Shown here one piece after another: positions 18,177-27,169 of a stretch of DNA of 64,000 bases. The translations under genes and the position numbers were made by a program. The DNA is from Herbaspirillum robiniae (GTDB taxonomy: Bacteria > Pseudomonadota > Gammaproteobacteria > Burkholderiales > Burkholderiaceae_D): positions 62,001-126,000 of the forward strand of contig NZ_NJGU01000001.1 of assembly GCF_002213415.1 (NCBI RefSeq), read 5' to 3'. Under the pieces are notes generated by a model. It ran no database searches. It was not told the origin of the DNA and worked only from the letters and a program-made list of their open reading frames with translations. Each line of letters opens with the position of its first letter. Position 1 is the stretch's first letter.

Positions 18177-18545
18177 ATGGCACAAATCCTGGTAGTGGAC
18201 GATTCGAGCACCGTGCGCGCCGAAGTCGGCGATTTCCTGAAGAAGAACGGCCTGGACGTGGCGCTGGCCGTGGACGGCCGCGACGGCCTGAACAAGCTGA
18301 AGGGCGACCCGGCGATCAAGCTGGTGGTGTCGGACGTGAACATGCCCAACATGGACGGCCTGACCATGGCCGAGAAGATTCGCAGCGAACTGGGCAATGC
18401 CGCCGTCAACATCATCATGCTGACCACCGAGAACTCGCCGATCATGAAGGAACGCGGCAAGGCCGCCGGCATCAAGGGCTGGATCGTCAAGCCGTTCAAG
18501 GGCGACGCAGTGCTGCCGACGTTCAAGAAGCTGGTGGGGGCGTAA
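18177..18545 (+). CDS. CheY-like single-domain response regulator
   Basis: 122 residues, one receiver domain. All key residues are present: acidic pair in ILVVDDSS, phospho-acceptor D53 in VVSDVNMPNMDG, Thr in MLTTEN, and Lys in WIVKPF. It is the last gene of the chemosensory-like operon and the likely target of both the CheA-like kinase and the two CheX-like phosphatases. An output through the flagellar motor is possible, but no motility gene is in the window. Confidence 0.93.
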   Translation: MAQILVVDDSSTVRAEVGDFLKKNGLDVALAVDGRDGLNKLKGDPAIKLVVSDVNMPNMDGLTMAEKIRSELGNAAVNIIMLTTENSPIMKERGKAAGIKGWIVKPFKGDAVLPTFKKLVGA

Positions 18546-18584
18546 GCCGATTCAGCCAGGACGCCGGCGGCGGGTCTCGCCGGC

Positions 18585-18620
18585 GCGTAGCTGACCGCGT
18601 AGTTGACCGCGTAGTTCACC
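18585..18620 (+). repeat. three tandem 12-bp repeats
   Basis: GCGTAGCTGACC, GCGTAGTTGACC and GCGTAGTTCACC follow one another after the cheY-like stop codon. The copies differ by one base each. The location is between the stop and the terminator hairpin. Confidence 0.7.
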
Positions 18621-18704
18621 GTACTCTGGGGGCCGGCCGCAAGGCCGGAAGAGGGGGAGTCAGCGCGTCGCCCCGAGAATGGCCGACGCTGTCTGTCTCT
18701 GTGG

Positions 18705-18735
18705 AACGCCGCCTGCGGGCGGCGTTTTGCTTTTT
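18705..18735 (+). terminator. intrinsic terminator of the chemosensory-like operon
   Basis: AACGCCGCC-TGCG-GGCGGCGTT forms a 9-bp stem with tetraloop, followed by TTGCTTTTT. It lies between the end of the plus-strand operon and the convergent PCC-domain gene. Confidence 0.75.
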
Positions 18736-18742
18736 GGGCGTC

Positions 18743-19621
18743 CTATTGCTCTTCGAGCACCAGCTCGAAGCAGATCAGCACCGGGTTGCGCCCCCGCGCC
18801 AGCACGCCTTCGCAGACCTTGCCTTCGGGGTTGATCAGGGCGATTTCCAGCCGCGCGCGCAAGCCGTCCGGTCCGTTCTTCACTTCGCCGGAGCGCACCA
18901 GGATTTCGGTGGCACGGTCTTCCAGCACGCGGCCATCCTCGAAATCGGCGCCGATGATGCTGCCCACGCTGCCGCGAATCACGGCCTGGGCGATGCCGTG
19001 CGAACGGCAGGCCTCTTCGACGGCCATGGTCAGGTCCTCGTCCGGGCGGATGCGCGCCAGCACCACGCGCTTGCCGCCGGCCGGCTGTGCGGCGTCCGAC
19101 AGGCGGGTCGGGTGGAACAGGGTGAAATTGGTCTCGGGGTCGTACTTCGTGGCCATGGTGGCGTCGTGCACGCCCCAGGCCTGCGCCTGGCCGGATTCTT
19201 CGACGATGGTCTTGTCCATCATCAGATGACCGCCCTGGGGCTGGCCGTCGCGGCCGCGCCAGACCGCGTGGCAATGCACGAAGGGCTCGCCGTCCTTGCG
19301 GCCGTAGGTGGCCACGGCGTACTCGATCAGCGTGCCTTCTTCCATGCTGTGCGGATCGCTGTAGAAGGCGGCGTGCTGGTCATCCACCGCCAGCGCGGGC
19401 ATCAGGAAATGCAGCGGACGCACCCGCAGGTTCTCGAAGCGCACCGTGCCGCCGTCCATGCCGGCCTGGGCCAGCGGAATGCTCATGGCGTCGCGCAGGC
19501 TGCGGCCGGCCTGGAGCGTGAAGCTGTGCGACATGGCCTCGGCTTCGAGGCTGACGATGCGCACCGGGTCGGGCTTGCCGGGATGGCGGACGGTGCGGGC
19601 GAAGGCTGGGCGTGCTGACAT
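18743..19621 (-). CDS. PCC/DUF296-domain protein
   Basis: 292 residues, ATG 19621 after AGGAG. The C-terminal half carries a PPC/DUF296-like fold (ACRSHGIAQAVIRGSVGSII; GVLARGRNPVLICFELVL), a trimeric domain known from plant AT-hook proteins and from bacterial stand-alone proteins. The N-terminal half appears related (SHSFTLQAGRSLRDAM; HCHAVWRGRDGQPQGGH), suggesting two copies. Biochemical function in bacteria is not settled. It is alone, divergent from a DUF2000 gene across 226 bp with no evident operator. Confidence 0.75.
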   Translation of the reverse strand: MSARPAFARTVRHPGKPDPVRIVSLEAEAMSHSFTLQAGRSLRDAMSIPLAQAGMDGGTVRFENLRVRPLHFLMPALAVDDQHAAFYSDPHSMEEGTLIEYAVATYGRKDGEPFVHCHAVWRGRDGQPQGGHLMMDKTIVEESGQAQAWGVHDATMATKYDPETNFTLFHPTRLSDAAQPAGGKRVVLARIRPDEDLTMAVEEACRSHGIAQAVIRGSVGSIIGADFEDGRVLEDRATEILVRSGEVKNGPDGLRARLEIALINPEGKVCEGVLARGRNPVLICFELVLEEQ

Positions 19622-19847
19622 GGGGTCTCCTGTGGCGTCTGGGGGATTGCGGCCTTTGCTGGCGTTGCCGGAGCATCGCCTGGCCATCGATGTGTATTCA
19701 GTAGACGATGTTTCGAATTATCCCGCTTTCCGGCCGGGCGTGCTGGTGAATGTTTTTAACCGGTCGCCGCCACGGCTGCAATACGGTACAAGACCGCCGC
19801 ATGCGTGCTGGCTAGACTCGCCGTTTTCATGTTGACGAGGAGTTCCA

Positions 19848-20312
19848 ATGAAGAGGGACGAGACACTGCAGGCCGGCGACGCCACTGTCGCTGCCGAGGA
19901 GTCGATTTTCGCCAGGCGTTGCGTGGTGGTGGTCGACGCGGCGCTGCCGCCGGGCAAGGCCGCCAACGCCGCGGCGGTGATTGCGCTGACTTTGGGCCAG
20001 CGCCATCCCGAACTGGTGGGGCCGCCGCTGGTGGATGCCTCCGGCGCGACGCACCCGGGCCTGATCCCGATCGGCATCGCCGTGTTGTCGGCGCCGGCCG
20101 AGGCGCTGGCGGGATTGCGGGCCAAGGCGGTGCAGGGTGGATGCGATGTGGTGGATTTCCCGGTGCAGGGCCAGCAGACCACCGACTACCAGGCCTTCAT
20201 CGACGCCGTGGCGCAGGTCAGGGAAGAGGATCTGCGCTATGTGGGCATGGCGCTGCTCGGGCCGCGCAAGGCGGTCGGCAAGCTGGTGGGGAACCTGGCG
20301 CTGCTCAAGTGA
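19848..20312 (+). CDS. DUF2000-family protein
   Basis: 154 residues, ATG after GACGAGGAG. The family signature is visible (CVVVVDAALPPGKAANAAAV; GLIPIGIAVLSAP; RYVGMALLGPRKAVGKL). DUF2000 proteins are small, possibly peptidyl-tRNA-hydrolase-like in fold, and have no firm function. It converges on the AraC-family gene with a 19-bp gap. Confidence 0.82.
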   Translation: MKRDETLQAGDATVAAEESIFARRCVVVVDAALPPGKAANAAAVIALTLGQRHPELVGPPLVDASGATHPGLIPIGIAVLSAPAEALAGLRAKAVQGGCDVVDFPVQGQQTTDYQAFIDAVAQVREEDLRYVGMALLGPRKAVGKLVGNLALLK

Positions 20313-20331
20313 AAATGAGGCGGGCGGCGCC

Positions 20332-21156
20332 TCAGGCCCTGACCGCGCTGCGGTAGGCGCCGGGCGTGAAGCCCATGATGCGGCGAAAGCTGCGGTTCAT
20401 GTGGGCCTGGTCGGTGAAGCCGCAGTCGGCGGCCACTTCCGACAGCGGCCGGCCCAGGCGCATCAGCCGCATCGCGCGGCGTACGCGCGACTGGCGCTGG
20501 AATTCGTGCGGGCTCATGCCGGTGTCGCGGCAAAAGGCGCGATAGAGACGATAGACCGGCAGCCCTGAGACGCCGGCCACTTCATCGAGCCGCACGCGCT
20601 GGTCCAGGCGTTCTTCCAGGAAGTCGCGCGTCATGGCCACGGCCCGGTGTTCCTTGCCCGGTTCGCGCACCACCGGACCATCGGCGGCGTGGCGACGCAT
20701 CAGGCGCGCCGCGAACTCCAGGTAGTGCTGCTGGCGCAGCAGGGCCGGGCCGTCTTCCTGCGAGCCCTGATGCACGGCGCTGAGCAGCATCGACAGTCGC
20801 CGGTCGCGGATGATCGGCCCCTTGATCGCCGCGCCGCGCAGCGGGCCTTCGTCGCCGACCAGGCTGCGCAGGTGATCCAGATCCACATACAGGGTGCGCA
20901 ATTGCCAGCCGTCTTCATCGACCGGCCAGCCGGCGTGCGGCTCGTCGGCGCCGATGGCGTAGAGGTCGCCGGCGCGCGCGACGAATTCGGTGCCGGGCAT
21001 GCGGATGCGAATGGCGCCCGCCGTCAGCAACGCGAAACAGGCGGTGTCGTGGGTGTGGACGTCGTAGGAAAAGTCATGGAAGCGTCCGCGCAACAGGTCG
21101 GCGCCGAGATCCTCGGCGCGCCAGAAGCGGGTCTCGGTCGATGCGGCGGACGCCAT
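20332..21156 (-). CDS. AraC-family transcriptional regulator
   Basis: 274 residues. An N-terminal cupin-like sensing domain (HTHDTACFALLTAGAIRIRM) precedes the two HTH motifs of AraC/XylS at about 170-270 (VRLDEVAGVSGLPVYRLYRA and PLSEVAADCGFTDQAHMNRS). Its start is 3 bp from the stop of the YciI-like gene upstream, so the two are one operon. Effector and targets are unknown; it may control this operon or the divergent beta-lactamase gene. Confidence 0.92.
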   Translation of the reverse strand: MASAASTETRFWRAEDLGADLLRGRFHDFSYDVHTHDTACFALLTAGAIRIRMPGTEFVARAGDLYAIGADEPHAGWPVDEDGWQLRTLYVDLDHLRSLVGDEGPLRGAAIKGPIIRDRRLSMLLSAVHQGSQEDGPALLRQQHYLEFAARLMRRHAADGPVVREPGKEHRAVAMTRDFLEERLDQRVRLDEVAGVSGLPVYRLYRAFCRDTGMSPHEFQRQSRVRRAMRLMRLGRPLSEVAADCGFTDQAHMNRSFRRIMGFTPGAYRSAVRA

Positions 21157-21159
21157 GGC

Positions 21160-21456
21160 TCAGAGCGGATTGGGCACGAGTTCGGCGATGCCGACGACAG
21201 TCGTCCAGGGCTTGACCTGCCAGCGCGTGACCAGGCCGTTGAGCACATACGGATCGGCGGCGGCGAATTTCTCGGCGTGCCCGGCGGCGCCTGCGAACAG
21301 CAGCAGCCCGCTTTCGGGCGGGTTGCCGACGGCGCCGCCGGCCAGCAGTTCGCCACGGGCGACGGCTTCTTTGCATAGTTCGATGTGCACGGCGCGATGG
21401 GCCGTACGGCGCTCCAGATAGTCGTCGACGAAGTCGTACATGAGCAGGTAGAGCAT
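21160..21456 (-). CDS. YciI-like protein
   Basis: 98 residues in the YCII/dimeric alpha-beta barrel family (MLYLLMYDFVDDYLERR; AVHIELCKEAVARGELL; DPYVLNGLVTRWQVKPW). The active-site pair of YciI relatives, His in the first helix and Asp in the ADPYV segment, is present. Substrate unknown. The start is ATG 21456, where the family consensus begins. First gene of a two-gene operon with an AraC regulator. Confidence 0.85.
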   Translation of the reverse strand: MLYLLMYDFVDDYLERRTAHRAVHIELCKEAVARGELLAGGAVGNPPESGLLLFAGAAGHAEKFAAADPYVLNGLVTRWQVKPWTTVVGIAELVPNPL

Positions 21457-21732
21457 GATGATGTCCGGGGCGAAGTAAAAGAAGCAATATAGCACCGGGC
21501 TGCTTGCACGGCTGGCGGCGGCGCATGCAGGGATTTACCTGCGACCGCCCCTTGTGTTTGCGAGCGCCGGGCCCATATCGGACGGCAAGCCGTTTCCGGC
21601 GGACAGCGGCGAATATGAAATTTCGCTGACAGCCGGAACCATTCGGGCCTCGCGCCGCCTGATACTGATTCACCGAACCCACATGCAGCGGCGCAGATGG
21701 CCAAGCGGCATGCGAACAATAAAGACAAGACC

Positions 21733-22629
21733 ATGACTCCATCGCCAAACCGCCGCACGCTGCTTATCGCGGGCGGCCTGTCCACTCTCCTGGGCGGCTG
21801 CGCCCTGGTCCGCGAACGTCCCGACAACAGCGCCGTGATCCGCCAGAAGCTGGCCGAACTGGAGAAACAATCCGGCGGCCGCCTGGGCGTGATGGCCATC
21901 GACAACGCCGGCGGCGCATCTTCGGACCGGGTCGGCTATCGCGAGACCGAGCGCTTTCCGTTTTGCAGCACCTTCAAGATCGTGCTGGTCGGCGCCATCC
22001 TCAACCGCAGCCTGGAAGACGGCAGCCTGCTGCAGCGCCGCGTGCGCTATGGCGCGGGCGAGCTGGTGGCGTATTCGCCGGTGACCGAAAAGGCGGTCGG
22101 CGCGGGCATGACGGTGAGCGGACTGTGCGCTGCGGCACTGCAATACAGCGACAATACCGCCGGCAACCTGCTGATCCGCGAACTGGGCGGCATTGCGGCG
22201 GTGAACGAGTATGCGCGCAAGATCGGCGACCAGGGTTTCCGGCTGGATCGCATGGAGACCGAGCTCAACAGCGCCGTGCCGGGCGACGAGCGCGACACCA
22301 CCACGCCGCTAGCCATGGCGCAGACCCTGCAGGGCCTGACGCTGGGCGAGACGCTGCCCGAACTGCAGCGCCGCATGCTGGTGGACTGGATGCGCGGCAA
22401 TACCACCGGCGGCACCCGCATCCGTTCGGCCATGCCGCGCGACTGGCAGATCGGCGACAAGACCGGCGGCGGCGACTACGGCACCACCAACGATGTCGCC
22501 GTGATCTGGCCGGGCAGCGAATCGCCGGTAGTACTGGCGATCTACTTCACCCAGACCGCCAAGGATGCGCCCATGCGCAACGACGTCGTGGCCGAGGCCG
22601 CGCGCATCGTGGGCGAACACTTCATCTGA
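21733..22629 (+). CDS. bla: class A beta-lactamase
   Basis: 298 residues. The signal NRRTLLIAGGLSTLLGGCAL combines an Arg pair with a lipobox, so it is likely a Tat-exported lipoprotein, as in the Burkholderia Pen group. Catalytic elements are all present: CSTFK (S79), YSDNTAGN, the omega-loop ETELNSAVPGDERDTTTP with the E-x-x-L-N motif, and DKTGGGDYGTTND. It hydrolyses penicillins or cephalosporins in the periplasm. No LysR regulator is adjacent and no mobile element flanks it, which suggests a resident chromosomal enzyme. ATG 21733 chosen because the signal peptide starts there. Confidence 0.95.
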   Translation: MTPSPNRRTLLIAGGLSTLLGGCALVRERPDNSAVIRQKLAELEKQSGGRLGVMAIDNAGGASSDRVGYRETERFPFCSTFKIVLVGAILNRSLEDGSLLQRRVRYGAGELVAYSPVTEKAVGAGMTVSGLCAAALQYSDNTAGNLLIRELGGIAAVNEYARKIGDQGFRLDRMETELNSAVPGDERDTTTPLAMAQTLQGLTLGETLPELQRRMLVDWMRGNTTGGTRIRSAMPRDWQIGDKTGGGDYGTTNDVAVIWPGSESPVVLAIYFTQTAKDAPMRNDVVAEAARIVGEHFI

Positions 22630-22735
22630 GCGCAATCCCTTCCGTGGCGCGGAACGTAATGCGCCCTGGCTCTTCCAAGACTGAGCAGCTGCCGCGCCGG
22701 TGCGCCGCGGCGATGACCAGACCAGGGGGAGAACC

Positions 22736-23887
22736 ATGAAGACGTTTCATTGCGACAACTGCGGCAAGCAGGTGTTCTTCGAAAACACCGTCTGCGGCAA
22801 CTGCGGCTGGATGCTGGGTTACCAGCCCGATCTGCAGTCGATCGCCAGCTTTTCGCCGGAGCAACCGGCGGCGCCTGCGCCTGCCGCGACTGAGACCGCG
22901 CAGCCGTCCGCCGGCCGCTGGCGCAGCGTCAAGCCTGAAAACGCAGGGCGCGTGTTTCGGCAATGCGTGAACTACTGGCGCGAGAACATCTGCAACTGGA
23001 TGATCGACGCGCAGAACCCGCACGAGCTGTGCGCCTCATGCCGCTTGACGCGCGTGATCCCCTCGCTGGAGGACGGCAACAACCGCGTGTTGTGGAGCCG
23101 CCTGGAGACGGCCAAGCGCCGCCTGCTGCATTCGCTGTGGATCATGGGCTTGCAGCCGGTGCCCAAGGCCGAGGATGAGGAGGCCGGACTGGCGTTCGAA
23201 TTCCTGCAGGACATGCCGCATGGCGAGCGCGTGCTGACCGGCCATGCCGACGGCGTGATCACCATCAACATCGCCGAAGCCGATCCCGCCTATCGGGAGA
23301 AGGCGCGGGTGCAGATGGCCGAGCCTTACCGCACGTTGCTGGGGCATTTCCGTCACGAGAGCGGGCACTATTATTTTGACCGGCTGGTGGCGGGCTCCCC
23401 ATGGCTGGAGCCGTTTCGCGCGATGTTCGGCGACGAGCGCCAGGACTACGGCGAGTGCCTGCAGCGTCATTACGACAACGGCCCGCCCGACAAATGGGAA
23501 GAAAGCTTCGTCAGCGCCTACGCCAGCAGCCATCCCTGGGAAGACTGGGCCGAGACCTGGGCTCACTACATGCACATGTTCGATACGCTGGAAACGGCAT
23601 ACTCGTGCGGGGTGCAGCTGCGCCCCCGCAACGCGGATGAGCAGAAGCTGGTGATCCACGCCCATCCGATCGCGGTCGGGTCATTCGACGAGCTGGTCAG
23701 CGAATGGTTTGCGCTGACCTATGTGCTCAACAGCCTGAACCGCAGCATCGGCATGCCGGATTCCTATCCCTTTACGTTGTCGACGCCGGTGCTGGACAAG
23801 CTGCGTTTCGTCCATGAGGTCGTGGGCGGACACGGCAAGCAGGCGCCTCCCGATGCCGCCCAGGCGCCGGCGGCGCCGGTTCAATAG
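22736..23887 (+). CDS. zinc-ribbon putative metallopeptidase
   Basis: 383 residues. The N-terminal zinc ribbon has two CxxC knuckles (FHCDNCGKQ and TVCGNCGW), followed by a Pro/Ala linker (about 45-65). The main domain carries FRHESGHYYFD, an HExxH-type zinc site (H207), with DWAETWAHYMHMFD downstream as probable third ligand region. It belongs to the family annotated as putative zinc-binding metallopeptidase. Target unknown. ATG after GGGGGAGAACC. Its end overlaps the convergent spore-coat-U gene by 7 bp. Confidence 0.85.
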   Translation: MKTFHCDNCGKQVFFENTVCGNCGWMLGYQPDLQSIASFSPEQPAAPAPAATETAQPSAGRWRSVKPENAGRVFRQCVNYWRENICNWMIDAQNPHELCASCRLTRVIPSLEDGNNRVLWSRLETAKRRLLHSLWIMGLQPVPKAEDEEAGLAFEFLQDMPHGERVLTGHADGVITINIAEADPAYREKARVQMAEPYRTLLGHFRHESGHYYFDRLVAGSPWLEPFRAMFGDERQDYGECLQRHYDNGPPDKWEESFVSAYASSHPWEDWAETWAHYMHMFDTLETAYSCGVQLRPRNADEQKLVIHAHPIAVGSFDELVSEWFALTYVLNSLNRSIGMPDSYPFTLSTPVLDKLRFVHEVVGGHGKQAPPDAAQAPAAPVQ

Positions 23888-24378
23888 GTGAGGGTGACGG
23901 TGACGGTGTCGGAATAGATGTCGGCCTTCGGCGCTTGCCCGGCCGGGATGCGGCCGTAGACGGTCAGGGTCTGCAGCAGGCCGTTGGCGGTGCCGGCGAC
24001 GGTGTCGGTGCCGACGTTGGAGCCCCAGATGCTGGAGCGGCCGGAATTGCGATACAGCGCGTAGCTGAGCGTGTCGCCGGACAAGCCGGTCAGCTTGCGC
24101 ACCGAGGTGGTGGCGCCGGAGCCGCTGCCGGCATCGAGGCCGACGTTGTAACTGGTGCCGAAGGTGCAGATCACGCTGATGCTGCCGGTCTGGTCCAGCT
24201 GGGCCATGTTGTACGAGCCGAAGGCGATGGTCGAACCGAAGACCAGGCACACCGACAGCACGTTCGAGCCGACGCTGATCGAGCCGCTGCCGGATGCGGC
24301 CATGGCGGGCATCGGATGGTTGATGGCAGTCGCAAAGGCGAGCGCCAGACTGAGTTTCCTGAAGTTCCTGCTTAGCAT
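23881..24378 (-). CDS. spore coat U (SCPU) domain protein
   Basis: 165 residues with a signal peptide (about 1-28, ending PAMAAS). The mature part is a Ser/Gly/Thr-rich beta-sandwich with the SCPU pattern (CLVFGSTIAFGSYN; GSISVICTFGTSYNVGLD; VYGRIPAGQ; YSDTVTVTLTY). Such proteins are pilin-like subunits secreted by chaperone-usher systems. No usher or chaperone gene is adjacent, so it is an orphan subunit here. Confidence 0.88.
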   Translation of the reverse strand: MLSRNFRKLSLALAFATAINHPMPAMAASGSGSISVGSNVLSVCLVFGSTIAFGSYNMAQLDQTGSISVICTFGTSYNVGLDAGSGSGATTSVRKLTGLSGDTLSYALYRNSGRSSIWGSNVGTDTVAGTANGLLQTLTVYGRIPAGQAPKADIYSDTVTVTLTY

Positions 24379-24599
24379 TTGTCGTTCCCCTGGCCGGATT
24401 GGCGGCGTGTTGCCGCCTTTTTCCTGTGTACCCCGGCAGTAGGAACTTTAGGTTGCGCTACCATGAACGCTAATCGGGTATTCCCCTAGCGCTGCTGAAA
24501 TTGCGTTCAGGGTTTTCCTTAAAATCCACTGAAAGTCACGTTCTTGTGGTGCGGATGCATCAAACGGCGTTTTCCGTTTCGACGTCTATGCAAAGCCTG

Positions 24600-24635
24600 A
24601 AAAAAAAGCCCGGGAGCGAACTCCCGGGCTTTTTT
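24600..24635 (-). terminator. intrinsic terminator of the MHS transporter gene
   Basis: An 11-bp perfect stem (AAGCCCGGGAG/CTCCCGGGCTT) with a 4-nt loop. Read on the minus strand the loop is TTCG and the stem is followed by a T-run, 25 bp after the transporter stop codon. The plus strand also has a T-run, so it may work in both directions. Confidence 0.85.
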
Positions 24636-24659
24636 GCGTGCGGCTGCCAGATCAGGGGG

Positions 24660-26003
24660 TCATTCTTCCCGGGATTCCAGCGCGCGGTTCAGGCTCAGCG
24701 CCGCCAGCGAGCCGACCGCGCCCGACAGCAGGTAGAAGCTGACGTAGGCCATGCCGAAGTGCGCCGACAAGCCCAGCGCCACCAGCGGGGCGAAACCGGC
24801 GCCCACCAGCCATGCCACGTCCTGGGTCAGGGCCGCGCCGGTGTAGCGGTAGCGGCTCTGGAAGTTGGCGGTCACAGCGCCCGCAGCCTGGCCGTAGGAC
24901 AGGCCCAGCAGGCCGAAGCCGATCAGGATGAAGGCGTTCTGGCCGGATTCGCCGCCGTTCATCAGGGTCGGCACGAAGGCCGACAGGATGGCGATCAGCA
25001 ACGCCATGGAGCCCAGCGTGGTGCGGCGACCGAAGCGGTCGGCGATGGCGCCGGAGATCACGATGCCCAGGGCCATGATGACGCCGCCGATGATCTGCAC
25101 CACCAGGAAGCCCGCTGTTTCGCGCAGCGAATACAGCTTGATCCAGGACAGCGGGAACACCGTCACCAGGTGGAACAGGGCGTAACTGGCCAGTGCGGCG
25201 AGGGCGCCGATGAGGATGTTGCGTCCTTGCGTCGTGGTCAGCTCGATGATGCCGGCCGGCTCCAGTTCGCGTTCGTCCAGCAGCTTGGCGTATTCCGGGG
25301 TGGAAACGAGGCGCAGCCGTGCGAACAGCGCAACAACGTTAATGGCAAAAGCCACATAAAAAGGAAAGCGCCAGCCCCAATCCAGGAAATCTTCCGTGGT
25401 AAGATTCGCGAGCATATAGGCAAACAGGCTCGCCGCAATCACGAAACCAAGCGGCGCGCCAAGCTGGCCGAGGGCTGCATACCAACCGCGTTTGTTCTGG
25501 GGAGCATTCATGGCCAGCAGCGACGGCAGACCGTCCCAGGCCCCGCCCAGCGCAATGCCTTGTCCGACCCGCAGCAGCGACAGCAGGGCAATGGACCACA
25601 TGCCTATATGGTCAAAAGTTGGCAGTAAGGCAATACCCGCCGTTGAAAAACCAAGCAGGAACAGCGCCAGCGTCAGTTTCACTTCTCTTCCGTAAGCCCG
25701 CTGGATCGCCATGAAGATCGCTGTGCCGATAGGTCTGGCCAGGAACGCGAACGCAAAGATCGTAAACGCGTAGAGCGTGCCTTCCAGCCTCTGTTCGAAA
25801 GGAAAGAAAATGGCCGGAAATACCAGTACTGACGCCAATGCGTACACGAAAAAGTCGAAATACTCGGACGCTCGTCCGATAACGACGCCGACGGCGATTT
25901 CACCGGGCTCGATATGCCCGTGATCGCGGGTTGCGGGAGGGACGTTGGATTGCGGCCGGAATTCGTCGGAACCCTGACCGTTGTGGATGCTGGTGCTTGC
26001 CAT
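24660..26003 (-). CDS. MFS transporter, metabolite:proton symporter (MHS) type
   Basis: 447 residues, about 12 membrane helices. MHS-type features include FDFFVYALASVLVFPAIFFP, the loop RPIGTAIF, RVGQGIALGGAWDG, and the second-half loop GAIADRFGRRTTLG. Relatives take up citrate, alpha-ketoglutarate, shikimate or proline/betaine with protons; the substrate cannot be read. Start at ATG 26003 is preferred over upstream in-frame codons. Divergent from cyoA across 155 bp. Confidence 0.9.
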   Translation of the reverse strand: MASTSIHNGQGSDEFRPQSNVPPATRDHGHIEPGEIAVGVVIGRASEYFDFFVYALASVLVFPAIFFPFEQRLEGTLYAFTIFAFAFLARPIGTAIFMAIQRAYGREVKLTLALFLLGFSTAGIALLPTFDHIGMWSIALLSLLRVGQGIALGGAWDGLPSLLAMNAPQNKRGWYAALGQLGAPLGFVIAASLFAYMLANLTTEDFLDWGWRFPFYVAFAINVVALFARLRLVSTPEYAKLLDERELEPAGIIELTTTQGRNILIGALAALASYALFHLVTVFPLSWIKLYSLRETAGFLVVQIIGGVIMALGIVISGAIADRFGRRTTLGSMALLIAILSAFVPTLMNGGESGQNAFILIGFGLLGLSYGQAAGAVTANFQSRYRYTGAALTQDVAWLVGAGFAPLVALGLSAHFGMAYVSFYLLSGAVGSLAALSLNRALESREE

Positions 26004-26158
26004 GGCTTTGTCTCCCACTGTTAGAGGTTTAGTCGCAGTACGAAAATCCCATCCCGACAGTTGTGGCATGACAGGGTGGGACAAAACGTCCAATCGCCAA
26101 CACACTTTATTGCCGTTACATTAGCATGCTCTGCTACATACGACTGGACTTTTCCTCC

Positions 26159-27091
26159 ATGGTTTCTCAAATACTCCGTCGCGGATTGCTTCTGCTGCCT
26201 GCTCTTTTGTTGGCTGGATGCAACACCGTAGTCATGAATCCCTCCGGCGACATCGCGAACCAACAGGCTCGCCTGATCGTCATCTCCACCGTCCTGATGC
26301 TGATCATCATCATTCCGGTGATCGTGCTGACCCTGCTGTTCGCCTGGCGTTATCGCAAAGGCAACACTTCGGCTCCCTACGAGCCGGACTGGGATCACTC
26401 GACCCGCCTCGAGCTGATCATCTGGGGCGCTCCGCTGCTGATCATCATCGCGCTGGGCCTGTTGACCTGGATTACCACCCACACGCTCGATCCGTACCGT
26501 CCGCTGTCGCGCATCGACGCCGAGCGCCCGCTGGCGCCGCAGGCCAAGACGCTGACCGTGGAAGTGGTGGCGCTGGACTGGAAGTGGCTGTTCATCTATC
26601 CGGAGCAGGGCATCGCTACCGTCAATGAGCTGGCCGCGCCGGTCGACACCCAGATCCAGTTCAAGATCACCGCCTCCAACGTGATGAACTCGTTCTACAT
26701 TCCCGCCCTGGCAGGCCAGATCTACGCCATGCCGAGCATGGAAACCAAGCTGCACGCCGTCATCAACAAGGCCGGCGAGTACGAAGGCTTCTCGGCGAAC
26801 TACAGCGGCGCGGGCTTCTCGCACATGCGCTTCAAGTTCCACGGCCTGGACCAGCAGGGCTTCGACGAATGGGTCAAGAAGGCCAAGGCCGAGTCCGGCA
26901 CCATGAAGCGCGAAGACTACCTGAAGCTGGAACAGCCGAGCGAGCGCGAGCCCGCACGCATGTTCGGCACGGTCGATGCCGGTTTGTTCCACGACATCGT
27001 GAACCGCTGCGTGGCTGCCAACACGGTCTGCCTGGACAAGATGATGGCCAGCGACCTGAACGTGAAGCCCGGTCAGCAAAAGCATGAGTGA
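26159..27091 (+). CDS. cyoA: cytochrome bo3 ubiquinol oxidase subunit II
   Basis: 310 residues from ATG 26159; an in-frame ATG at 26126 would add 11 residues. The later start puts a lipoprotein signal at the N-terminus (LLLLPALLLAGCNT). Two membrane helices follow (about 38-60 and 85-105). The periplasmic cupredoxin domain (VEVVALDWKWLFIYP; ASNVMNSFYIPALAGQIYAM) lacks the CuA ligands of cytochrome c oxidases, as expected for a quinol oxidase. First gene of cyoABCD-SURF1-regBA. Confidence 0.95.
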   Translation: MVSQILRRGLLLLPALLLAGCNTVVMNPSGDIANQQARLIVISTVLMLIIIIPVIVLTLLFAWRYRKGNTSAPYEPDWDHSTRLELIIWGAPLLIIIALGLLTWITTHTLDPYRPLSRIDAERPLAPQAKTLTVEVVALDWKWLFIYPEQGIATVNELAAPVDTQIQFKITASNVMNSFYIPALAGQIYAMPSMETKLHAVINKAGEYEGFSANYSGAGFSHMRFKFHGLDQQGFDEWVKKAKAESGTMKREDYLKLEQPSEREPARMFGTVDAGLFHDIVNRCVAANTVCLDKMMASDLNVKPGQQKHE

Positions 27092-27169
27092 TCGTTCCCA
27101 GCGCAGTAGCCGTATTGGTGCGGCGGCCCGTCGCCGCACCCTGATTTCCTTTTTCCCCGGGAAGTAAAG

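Noticed and set aside
20313-21159. Antisense frames over the AraC gene (20647-21378 plus)
   Set aside because: Shadow frame; the minus strand carries both AraC HTH motifs.
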